Below are positions 17,815 through 25,085 of a stretch of DNA of 64,000 nt, piece after piece. The DNA lies in the NCBI RefSeq assembly GCF_000770795.1, contig NZ_JRKJ01000005.1, positions 62,001 through 126,000 on the forward strand. Reading direction: 5' to 3'. The notes under the pieces are model-generated. The model saw only the letters and a program-made list of their open reading frames with translations. It made no database searches and was not told where the DNA came from. Source of the DNA: Lysobacter dokdonensis DS-58. Lineage in GTDB: Bacteria > Pseudomonadota > Gammaproteobacteria > Xanthomonadales > Xanthomonadaceae. The translations under genes were made by a program, and so were the position numbers. The stretch's first letter is position 1; each line of letters begins with the position of its first letter.

Positions 17815-18963
17815 ATGGACGCACAGGGGAAGGGGATCGCGCGGCGCACGTTCCTGCGCAACGCGCTCGTGGCCGCGGCGCCGGTCGTGCTGGGGAGCAC
17901 GGTCTTCGGCGCGGCGGCCTCGTCGATGGCGGTCTACCTGCCGGTCGCACGCACCCGGGGGGGCAGCGTGCTCGACGTCCGCGACTACGGCGCGAAGGGC
18001 GACGGCATCCACGACGATACGGCGGCCATCAATGCAGCGATCAAGGCGCTGCCGGCCGACGGGGGCACGGTGTTCGTGCCGGCCGGCCGTTACCTGGTCG
18101 ATGCGGTGAAGTCGATCGTCCTGCGCAGCAACATGCACTTCCGCCTGGATCCGAAGGCGGTGCTGGTCTGCAAACCCAACAACGTCGAGAAGGCGTACGT
18201 GGTCTACGCGTACAAGGTCAGCGACGTGGAGATCTCGGGCGGGCAGGTGGTCGGCGACCGTTACTCGCACCTGGGCACGACGGGCGAGTGGGGCCATGCG
18301 GTGTTCGTGCGCGGTTCGCAGCGCGTCACCGTGCGCGACATGCGCCTGTCGGATTGCTGGGGCGACGGCATGTCCATCGGCGCCGCGCTCGTCTACGGCG
18401 CCGCGCCCATCCCGTGCGAAGACATCGTCGTGGCCAACATCGTCTCGACCAACAACCGCCGGCAGGGCCTGTCCATCGGCCGCGGCACGAACATCACGGT
18501 GCGCGACAGCGAGTTCTCCTACAGCAACGGCACCGCGCCGGAGTGCGGCATCGACATCGAGCCGGACGACCCGGGCATCGCCGACCGCGTGTCCATCGAG
18601 AACTGCGTGCTCAAGGGCAACAAGAAGTACGGGCTGCTGGCCTACAAGCGCTCGCAGAACACGACCATCCGCCGCTGCACGGTGATGAACAACGGCAGCT
18701 GCGGGATCGTTACCGTCGGCAGTACTGCGATGACCATCACGCAGTGCAGCGTCCGCATGAATTCCGCCACCGGCATCTACCTCCAGGACGGCACCAGCGG
18801 CTGCGACATCAGCCAGAATACGTTCTACGGCAACTATGCCCGCAACGGCATCGTGGACCGCTCGGACTTCTCGATGTCGGGGTATTCGAGCAAGGTGGAA
18901 CGCGACATCCTGGTGCGGGGCATCACGTCCAACATCGCGGTGGGCACGAACTACTACAAATAG
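17815..18963 (+). CDS. Tat-exported right-handed beta-helix protein (pectate-lyase-like), copy 2
   Basis: A 382-residue paralogue of the gene at 16526. The Tat signal is ARRTFLRNALVAAAPVVLG; the fold begins LDVRDYGAKGDGIHDDTAAI. It shares the unusual motifs HLGTTGEWGHAV, CWGDGMSIG, NRRQGLSIGR and GIDIEPD with copy 1, so both probably bind the same glycan. The C-terminal half is richer in Asn and Cys. A 209-bp gap separates the two copies. It holds no gene but an inverted repeat (TTCCGCG/CGCGGAA, about 17731-17755) and a good ribosome-binding site, AAGGGGAGGGG. Followed by a strong terminator. Confidence 0.8.
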   Translation: MDAQGKGIARRTFLRNALVAAAPVVLGSTVFGAAASSMAVYLPVARTRGGSVLDVRDYGAKGDGIHDDTAAINAAIKALPADGGTVFVPAGRYLVDAVKSIVLRSNMHFRLDPKAVLVCKPNNVEKAYVVYAYKVSDVEISGGQVVGDRYSHLGTTGEWGHAVFVRGSQRVTVRDMRLSDCWGDGMSIGAALVYGAAPIPCEDIVVANIVSTNNRRQGLSIGRGTNITVRDSEFSYSNGTAPECGIDIEPDDPGIADRVSIENCVLKGNKKYGLLAYKRSQNTTIRRCTVMNNGSCGIVTVGSTAMTITQCSVRMNSATGIYLQDGTSGCDISQNTFYGNYARNGIVDRSDFSMSGYSSKVERDILVRGITSNIAVGTNYYK

Positions 18964-19009
18964 GTTTCAGAGGACGGAAGGGTTTCGCGCATCGCGCGGG
19001 CCCGCCGCG

Positions 19010-19045
19010 GGGGGAAGCGCTGGGGGGCGCTTCCCCCTTTTTTTT
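19010..19045 (+). terminator. Strong Rho-independent terminator within the polysaccharide cluster
   Basis: An 11-bp perfect stem GGGGGAAGCGC/GCGCTTCCCCC is followed by eight T. It divides the cluster into two transcription units (8928-18963 and 19116 onward). Confidence 0.9.
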
Positions 19046-19115
19046 GCCCTGTCCGACCCCGTCTTCACGTACGTGACGATAAGGTCCGCGGAATTGCAGG
19101 GGGCTGGTCGTTCAA

Positions 19116-20468
19116 ATGGATTCGGAACAGGCAGGCGCCGTCACGATGGAAAGCCCGTCGCGCGTCGCGCAATGGCTGATGCCCGGTTGGAAACGGGCGC
19201 TCAAGACGATCTCGATGTTGGGTGCGGCCACCGCCATCGGCGCGGTGTGCGTGTTCCTGACGCAGACGCTGCTCGCACGCGAGTTGGGGCCGGACGACTA
19301 CGGCCTGTTCGCCTCGTCGCTCGCCACCGTCACGATGATCGCGCCGCTCGCGGGCTTCGGCCTCGCGCAATTCCGCCTGCGCGTCTATGGCGTGGAAGGA
19401 TGGGCCGCGCGCCGTTGGATCGCGCCGTCGTTGCGCTTCACCGTCGGCACCTGCGCGCTGGCGATCGCGATCATCGCGGGCTGGGCGTTGTTCGTCGCGC
19501 CCGATGCCGACACGCGCTACGACCTGCTCGTGCTGATTCCCATCGTGCTGCACATCCTGACCATCGAGATGTTGAGCACGAAGTACCGTCTCGAAGACCG
19601 CTACGCGCGCATGGCCGGATGGCAACTCGCGATCCCGGTGAGCCGTTTGCTCGTCGCCCTTGCGCTGTTGCTCGTGCCGCAACTCACCGGGCGATTCGTC
19701 GCGACCAGTTACGCGGTCATCTCGCTCGCGATGGTCCTCTGGGCCTTGCCGCTGCTGCGCTCGGTGATGCGCGGGGAGATCGACCTGCGCGGCCACGGGC
19801 CGGAACCTTCGGCGCACGCGCGCGTGCAGGAACCGCGCGTGTCGGAATTGTGGTCGCAGGCCTGGCCGTTCGGCATGGTCGCGATCCTGTATCCGGTGTT
19901 CTTCCAGGTCAGCACGATCTTGCTGAAGTACCTCGGGAGCGACAAGCAGGCGGGCTTCTGGGCGATCGGCCTGGCGGTGATGACCGCGATCTACCTGATC
20001 CCCGCGACGATCTACCAGAAATTCCTGCTTTCGAAATTGCATCGCTGGGCCGCGCACGACCCGATGAAATTCTGGATGGTCTACAAGCGCGGCAACGTCG
20101 GCATGTTCGCGCTGGGAGTCCTGGTCGCCGCGACGCTGGCGGTGGCTTCGCCCTTCGTGATTCCGCTGGTGTTCGGCGAGGCGTATCGCGGCGTGGTCGC
20201 GATCCTGCTCGTGTTGTCGTTGTGCCCGCCGATCCGGTTCCTCTCGACCGCCATGGGCTCGGCACTGCTCACCGATTCGCACATGCGCTATCGCGTCTAC
20301 GCCATGGCCTGGGCCACCGGCGTGGCGATTTTGCTGAATGGCGCCTTGATCCCGGATTTCGGCGTCATGGGCGCCGCATGGGCCACGGTCACCGCGGAAC
20401 TCGTGCTGCTGGCCGGCACCTGGTACGGCGTGCGCCATTTCCGGCGCGCGAAGGGCGTGCACCCATGA
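19116..20468 (+). CDS. Wzx-like polysaccharide flippase
   Basis: A 450-residue polytopic inner-membrane protein with about 12 hydrophobic segments. The N-terminus follows the MOP/PST pattern: TQTLLARELGPDDYGLFASSLATVTMIAPLAGFGL. It should flip undecaprenyl-PP-linked repeat units to the periplasm. ATG 19116 is used; an internal ATG at 19146 is also possible. It overlaps the next gene by ATGA, so wzx, the polymerase candidate and the glycosyltransferase are translationally coupled. Confidence 0.85.
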   Translation: MDSEQAGAVTMESPSRVAQWLMPGWKRALKTISMLGAATAIGAVCVFLTQTLLARELGPDDYGLFASSLATVTMIAPLAGFGLAQFRLRVYGVEGWAARRWIAPSLRFTVGTCALAIAIIAGWALFVAPDADTRYDLLVLIPIVLHILTIEMLSTKYRLEDRYARMAGWQLAIPVSRLLVALALLLVPQLTGRFVATSYAVISLAMVLWALPLLRSVMRGEIDLRGHGPEPSAHARVQEPRVSELWSQAWPFGMVAILYPVFFQVSTILLKYLGSDKQAGFWAIGLAVMTAIYLIPATIYQKFLLSKLHRWAAHDPMKFWMVYKRGNVGMFALGVLVAATLAVASPFVIPLVFGEAYRGVVAILLVLSLCPPIRFLSTAMGSALLTDSHMRYRVYAMAWATGVAILLNGALIPDFGVMGAAWATVTAELVLLAGTWYGVRHFRRAKGVHP

Positions 20469-21682
20469 CCTCTCGATCACGCCCGGCTCGTTATCAAAAC
20501 GTCATGACCGACGTTCCCTACGCCGACCTCGCGGCCGAGCACCAGGCGCCGCCTGCCCGCAACAGGCTGGGCAAGGCGAGCGTGTACGCGATCTTCGTGG
20601 CGTGGACGCTGTTCGCGGTGTTCATCTACAGCCGTTTCAGCCAGCTCGGCGATGCGAAGGCCTACCTGACGGGCGGCTACGACGAAGAAGCCTCGGCGCG
20701 TACGTACTTCGTCACGCAGGTCGCGACCACCGTGGTGAACCTGTTGCGCGTCGACGTGCTCGCGCATCTGGTGTTCTCGCTGTTCGCCGCGAGCGGCGTG
20801 GCGTACCTGGTCGGGCAAGCGCGCCTGCATGGCCCGTATCGCTGGCCGTTGCTGGCGATCCTGTTGATCCCGAGCTTCGGCGTGTGGGCATCGGTGGTCG
20901 GGCGCGAAGCGCTGTACATCGGATTGCTCGGCTACTTCATGGGCGCGATGGTCGGCTACTTCCGGCAACGATCGACGGCACGCTGGTGGTTCGCGGTGTT
21001 GTGCGTCGCCGGCATGATGTTCATCCGGACACCCTTCGGCGCGGCGATGGGGTTGTTCTTCCTGATGGCGTGGCTGGTGCAGCGCGGACCGCGCGTCGGA
21101 TTGAGCCTCGGCGTGCAGGCGTTGATGCTCGCGCTGCTCGGTGCGGTGGTCGCCATCGCGGTTTGGCCGCAGATCGACGACTACATCGCCAACGATGTGC
21201 TGCCCAAGGCGCGCGCGTACTTCACGATCGGTTCCGAAACCACGCGCATGTGGATCAACATCGATACGACCAACGGGTATCTCAGCAGCCTGTGGTGGAC
21301 CTTGCCGCTCGCGATCGTCGGCCCGACGCCCGCGGAAGTGTTCGCGCGCCCGGTGATGCTGCCGTTCCTGGTCTCGGGCCTCACCGTGTTCTTCCTGCTG
21401 CTCTACGCGATCCAGCAAGCCTTCCGCGTTCCTGATCCGGTCGGCCGCAAGATTCTCGTGCTCGCATGGCTGCCGGCGATGCTGCTCACTCTGGTCGCTT
21501 ACGTGCCGTTCGGCATGTACAACCCAGGATCGGGCATTCGCTACGCATCGTGTTTCCTGCTGTTCCTCGTCTTCCCCTGGATGCTGCGTTCGGTCATGGC
21601 TTCGAAAGCGACGGATGTCGCTACGTCGAAACCCTACGTGCCGTACCTGCACCACCATCGTCTGGCGGAGTCCACCCGATGA
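20465..21682 (+). CDS. Polytopic membrane protein, candidate Wzy polymerase
   Basis: A 405-residue protein with about 9-10 membrane segments and a large periplasmic-looking loop around residues 235-285 (WPQIDDYIANDVL...TTRMWINIDTTNGY). It does not match a Wzy or EpsG signature I can name. Its place between the flippase and the glycosyltransferase, its size and its topology fit a repeat-unit polymerase. The first 14 residues may be dispensable, because a second ATG (MTDVPYADL) lies at 20504. ATGA overlaps at both ends. Confidence 0.6.
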   Translation: MTSRSRPARYQNVMTDVPYADLAAEHQAPPARNRLGKASVYAIFVAWTLFAVFIYSRFSQLGDAKAYLTGGYDEEASARTYFVTQVATTVVNLLRVDVLAHLVFSLFAASGVAYLVGQARLHGPYRWPLLAILLIPSFGVWASVVGREALYIGLLGYFMGAMVGYFRQRSTARWWFAVLCVAGMMFIRTPFGAAMGLFFLMAWLVQRGPRVGLSLGVQALMLALLGAVVAIAVWPQIDDYIANDVLPKARAYFTIGSETTRMWINIDTTNGYLSSLWWTLPLAIVGPTPAEVFARPVMLPFLVSGLTVFFLLLYAIQQAFRVPDPVGRKILVLAWLPAMLLTLVAYVPFGMYNPGSGIRYASCFLLFLVFPWMLRSVMASKATDVATSKPYVPYLHHHRLAESTR

Positions 21683-22833
21683 AATTCGTTTTCTATGCCA
21701 ACACGGATTGGTATCTGTACAACTTCCGCCTCTCCACCGCGCTGCGCCTGCAGTCCGAAGGGCACGACGTCGTCATGCTGTCGCCGCCCGGCGAGTACGG
21801 TGCACGGTTCTCGAACCATGGCCTGCGCTGGATCCAGCTGGCCATGGACCGCGCGAGCCTGAACCCCTTGCGCGAAGCGCAGACGATCAGCGCGCTCACG
21901 CGCATCCTGCGCACCGAACGCCCCGACCTGCTGCACAACTTCACGGTGAAATGCGCGATCTACGGTGCGCTCGCCGCGCGCGCGGCACGCGTGCCTGCCG
22001 TCGTCAACGCGGTGGCGGGCATGGGCTACGTGTTCGCGAGCGACGCAGTGCTCGCACGCACGTTGCGCCCGTGGGTGAAGCTGCTGATGCGCGGCACGCT
22101 CGGCGGCAAACAATCGCGCCTGATCCTGCAGAACCCGGACGACGCCGATGCCTTCGTGCGCGCGCGCCTGGTGCCGCAGCAGCAGATCCGCGTGATCCGC
22201 AGTTCGGGCGTCAACCTCGAACGCTTCCTGCCGGTGGATCCCGTCGCCGAACCGCGTCCGCTGCGCGTGCTGCTCGCCGCGCGCCTGCTCTGGGAGAAGG
22301 GCATCGGTGAATTCATCGAAGCGGCACGCATGTTGCGTGCGCAAGGCCGCAACATCGAATTCGTCATCGCCGGCTCGCCCGATTCGGGCAACCCGCGTTC
22401 GGCGAGCCGCGAACAGGCGCAGGCGTGGGTCGACGAAGGCCTCGTCGATTGGCGCGGGCACGTCGACGACATGCCGACGCTGATGCGTTCGATGGACGTC
22501 ATCGCGTTGCCGAGCTACTACCGCGAAGGCGTGCCCAAGAGCTTGATCGAAGCTGCCGCGTGCGGCCTGGCGGTCGTCACCACCAATTTGCCGGGTTGCC
22601 GCGAAGTGGTGAGCAGCGACGGCGTGGATGGGTTGCACGTCGAACCGCGCTGCGCGCGTTCGCTCGCCGAGAAGCTCGCGCTGCTCGACGACGATCGTCT
22701 GCTCGTGCGCCGCCTGGGCGACGAAGCGCGCCGCAAGGCGATGGAACACTTCGACGAGCAGATGGTCATCCGCCGCACGATCGAGGTGTACGACGAGTTG
22801 CTGCCACGTCGCCACGCGAGGGCCGCGGCCTGA
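21679..22833 (+). CDS. Family 4 glycosyltransferase
   Basis: A GT-B glycosyltransferase of 384 residues adding a sugar to the lipid-linked repeat at the cytoplasmic face. The N-terminal domain begins MKFVFYANTDWYLYNFR, typical of the WbpL/CapM-associated GT4 group. The C-terminal nucleotide-sugar domain has AARLLWEKGIGEFIEAA and the E-x7-E motif region SYYREGVPKSLIEAAACGL near residue 285. ATG overlaps the previous stop. It is the only recognisable glycosyltransferase in the cluster besides the initiating enzyme. Confidence 0.9.
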   Translation: MKFVFYANTDWYLYNFRLSTALRLQSEGHDVVMLSPPGEYGARFSNHGLRWIQLAMDRASLNPLREAQTISALTRILRTERPDLLHNFTVKCAIYGALAARAARVPAVVNAVAGMGYVFASDAVLARTLRPWVKLLMRGTLGGKQSRLILQNPDDADAFVRARLVPQQQIRVIRSSGVNLERFLPVDPVAEPRPLRVLLAARLLWEKGIGEFIEAARMLRAQGRNIEFVIAGSPDSGNPRSASREQAQAWVDEGLVDWRGHVDDMPTLMRSMDVIALPSYYREGVPKSLIEAAACGLAVVTTNLPGCREVVSSDGVDGLHVEPRCARSLAEKLALLDDDRLLVRRLGDEARRKAMEHFDEQMVIRRTIEVYDELLPRRHARAAA

Positions 22834-22852
22834 CGCCGCGGCGGCCCGCGTC

Positions 22853-23620
22853 ATGACGTTCCTGCGCGAAATCGTCGTCGCGCTGACGTTTCCGCTGGCG
22901 CTGACGCTGGTGTTGCTCCTGCTCGCCTTCGGCGTGCACGCGGTGTTCAAGCGCAAGCGGGTGGCGGTCGCGATCGCCCTGATTGCGGTCGGGTGGTCGG
23001 CCTTCTGGTCGCTGCCGCGCAATGCCGAATGGCTGCGCGAATCGCTCGAGGACCGCTATGCCGTGGCGCCGCCGGCTGAAATGCCGAAAGCCGACGCGAT
23101 CGTGGTCCTCGGAGGTGGGGGCTACACCTGGATCAACCGCCCGGGCGTGACGCTCGATGACCTCAAGTACAGCCGGCTCGCGCAGGGCGCGCGGCTGTAC
23201 ATCGCCGGCCGCGCTCCGCGCGTGATCCTCTCCGGCGGCGGCGAAGGCGTCCGTACCGAGGCACGCAACATGGCGCGCGGCATGCGCAAGTTCGGCGTCC
23301 CCGATACCGCGCTTCTGCTGGAGGAGCGCAGCACCGACACGACCACCAACGCGCGCTACTCGGCGCAGATCGCCCGGCGCAACGGCGTGCGCTCGGTGTT
23401 GCTGGTCACCTCGGCCATCCACATGCCGCGTGCCAGCGTGCTCTTCCGCGGCGCCGGGCTCGACGTGATCGAAGTGCCCGTGCCCGAGCCACCGTCCGTC
23501 CGCGGCGACGGATGGGCCGACCGATGGCTTCCCAGCCCCCGTGCCCTGTGGCGCAGCGGCCGTGCGTTGAAAGAGTACGCAGGCCTGATGGCCGCTTGTT
23601 TCGGCAATAAAACCGCGTGA
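22853..23620 (+). CDS. YdcF/ElyC-family (DUF218) membrane-anchored protein
   Basis: A 255-residue protein with two N-terminal membrane helices (about 5-30 and 36-52) and a periplasmic DUF218 domain: ADAIVVLGGGGYTW, PRVILSGGGEGVRTEARNMA, ERSTDTTTNARYSAQI and LVTSAIHMPRASVLF. The family includes ElyC and SanA, linked to envelope polysaccharide homeostasis under stress. Starts 19 bp after the glycosyltransferase and ends the operon. Biochemical activity unknown. Confidence 0.85.
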   Translation: MTFLREIVVALTFPLALTLVLLLLAFGVHAVFKRKRVAVAIALIAVGWSAFWSLPRNAEWLRESLEDRYAVAPPAEMPKADAIVVLGGGGYTWINRPGVTLDDLKYSRLAQGARLYIAGRAPRVILSGGGEGVRTEARNMARGMRKFGVPDTALLLEERSTDTTTNARYSAQIARRNGVRSVLLVTSAIHMPRASVLFRGAGLDVIEVPVPEPPSVRGDGWADRWLPSPRALWRSGRALKEYAGLMAACFGNKTA

Positions 23621-23625
23621 ACAAC

Positions 23626-23651
23626 GCCGGGCGACCAAGCCCGGCAGTTTT
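23626..23651 (+). terminator. Weak terminator-like hairpin after the YdcF-like gene
   Basis: A perfect 7-bp stem GCCGGGC/GCCCGGC with a 6-nt loop, followed by AGTTTTC. The short T-run makes read-through likely. Confidence 0.45.
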
Positions 23652-23670
23652 CACATGACGCGCGCATTCC

Positions 23671-23740
23671 TGTCCGTAGGCTGCCGCGGACAACCTGAAT
23701 TCGGCCCGCGCAGGCCTGCGCGGCTTCCCAGCTAGGAGGG
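23671..23740 (+). promoter_or_regulatory. Palindromes and ribosome-binding site upstream of the Wza-like gene
   Basis: An inverted repeat TGTCCG/CGGACA (23671-23692) and a perfect 18-bp palindrome CCGCGCAGGCCTGCGCGG (23706-23723) lie upstream. The ribosome-binding site AGGAGGG (23734-23740) is followed at once by CTCC, so GGAG can pair with CTCC and hide the site. These look like a transcription-factor operator and a translational control site. Neither function is proven. Confidence 0.4.
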
Positions 23741-23747
23741 CTCCACC

Positions 23748-24821
23748 TTGAATACCCAACTGACGCGCATCGCAATGCTCGCGATCGCACTGGCACTCAC
23801 CGGCTGCATCCCGGGCCAGAAGATGTCGGCCAAGGGGCCGTCGACCATCGTCGACAACGGCCAGGAGTTGCAGGTGGTGCCGATCACGGCCGACCTCGTG
23901 GCGGCCAAGCGCCAGCCCGTGGTGCTGCCGGCCGAGCTGACGTCGTTCCAGCCGACGGCCTATGAAGTGGCCCCCGGCGACACGCTGATCATCACCGTGT
24001 GGGACCACCCCGAACTCACCACGCCGGCCGGCTCCCAGCAGCAGGCGATCACCAACGGCCGCCAGGTCCAGTCCGACGGCACGCTGTTCTACCCCTACGC
24101 CGGCAAGGTCAAGGTCGGCGGCATGACGGTGGAGCAGGTGCGCAGCACGCTCGAAAAGCGCCTGGCCCGTTACCTCAAGGATCCGCAGGTCGACGTCAAC
24201 GTCGTCGGCTTCGGCGGTCGCGTGTCGCTGCAGGGCGCCTTCAGCAATACCGCGCCGCAGGACACGACCACCGTGCCGCAGACGCTGTCGCAGGTGATCG
24301 GCCGCGCGGGCGTGGACGTGACCAACGCCAATTTGTCGGGCCTGGTGCTCACGCGCGATGGCCGCAACTACAACATCGACATGGACGCCATCAACCGCGA
24401 TGGCGTGGCGCAGGACATCTACCTCAAGCCCGGCGATCGCGTGTACCTGCCGTACAACGACCGCAACGAGGTCTACGTGGTGGGCGAAGCGCGCGACCCG
24501 AAGGCGATCCCGTTCAAGACCAGCGACATGACGCTGACGCAGGCCCTCGGCCGCGCCGGTGGCCTGAATCCGGAAACCTCGCGGGGCAACGCGGTCTACG
24601 TGATCCGCGGCATGGACGACAAGGGCAATCCGGCGGCGGTCTACAACCTCGACGCGACTTCGCCGGCCGCCTTCGCGGTCGCCTCGCGCTTCTCGCTGAA
24701 GGCAGGCGACGTCGTGTGGGTCGGCCCGGCCGGTATTACCCGCTGGAACCGTTACATCACGCAATTGCTGCCGTTCTCGGGCCTGATCCGCAACGCGGCC
24801 GCGGCCGGGAGCGACCTGTAA
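23748..24821 (+). CDS. Wza-like polysaccharide export lipoprotein
   Basis: Outer-membrane channel lipoprotein of 357 residues. Lipobox LTGC places the lipidated Cys near residue 19. The polysaccharide-export (Poly_export) domain is at about 60-160 (YEVAPGDTLIITVWDHPELT, DGTLFYPYAGKVKVGGMTVEQVR), followed by SLBB repeats (RVSLQGAF.., EVYVVGEARDPKAIPF..LTQALGRAGGLN). The start is an unusual TTG, supported by AGGAGGG 8 bp upstream and the signal peptide that follows it. Works with the Wzc-like kinase. Likely subject to translational control. Confidence 0.93.
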   Translation: MNTQLTRIAMLAIALALTGCIPGQKMSAKGPSTIVDNGQELQVVPITADLVAAKRQPVVLPAELTSFQPTAYEVAPGDTLIITVWDHPELTTPAGSQQQAITNGRQVQSDGTLFYPYAGKVKVGGMTVEQVRSTLEKRLARYLKDPQVDVNVVGFGGRVSLQGAFSNTAPQDTTTVPQTLSQVIGRAGVDVTNANLSGLVLTRDGRNYNIDMDAINRDGVAQDIYLKPGDRVYLPYNDRNEVYVVGEARDPKAIPFKTSDMTLTQALGRAGGLNPETSRGNAVYVIRGMDDKGNPAAVYNLDATSPAAFAVASRFSLKAGDVVWVGPAGITRWNRYITQLLPFSGLIRNAAAAGSDL

Positions 24822-24990
24822 GGACAACGTGGGGAAAAAGGGCTGTGCGAACAGCCGGGAACCAATGCTCGCGCGGCGTAAGGGACGGCGCCGCGCGAGA
24901 CCCCGGGCAGGGACGCCCGGAAGGATTGAGACAGGGACGCGCGCCACGGAGGGCGTACGCAAAGGCCGGGGGCTTCCCCGGCCTTTTTTT
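24822..24990 (+). ncRNA. Candidate CsrA/RsmA-binding RNA (sRNA or wza 3' UTR)
   Basis: No gene fits these bases, but the RNA would be highly structured. Stem 1 is GGCTGT-GCGA-ACAGCC (24841-24856), with a GNRA loop. Stem 2 is 11 perfect pairs (24868-24878/24889-24899) with loop TAAGGGACGG. Stem 3 is CCGGGC/GCCCGG (24903-24920) with loop AGGGAC. Stem 4 is CGCC/GGCG (24942-24955) with loop ACGGAG. A strong terminator follows. Nine GGA triplets occur in about 130 nt, one in each of three successive apical loops, and AGGGACG recurs three times. That is the architecture of RsmX/Y/Z and CsrB RNAs that titrate CsrA. No own promoter could be fixed, so it may be processed from wza mRNA. Confidence 0.45.
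24962..24990 (+). terminator. Rho-independent terminator of the wza / RNA-candidate transcript
   Basis: A 10-bp stem AAGGCCGGGG/CCCCGGCCTT with loop GCTT runs into an unbroken T tract to 24990. Confidence 0.93.
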
Positions 24991-25085
24991 ATGCGCGGGA
25001 CATGCGATTGCCCGAGGGCGTGTCGCACGCCGTGGGATTGCAGCGGATACAGTGCGCCATCGCCCACGCACGTGCAGTCCGCAAA

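Noticed and set aside
24817-24822. TGTAAG as half of a GacA upstream activating site for the RNA candidate
   Set aside because: The second half CTTACA is missing at the right distance, and the word overlaps the wza stop codon by chance.
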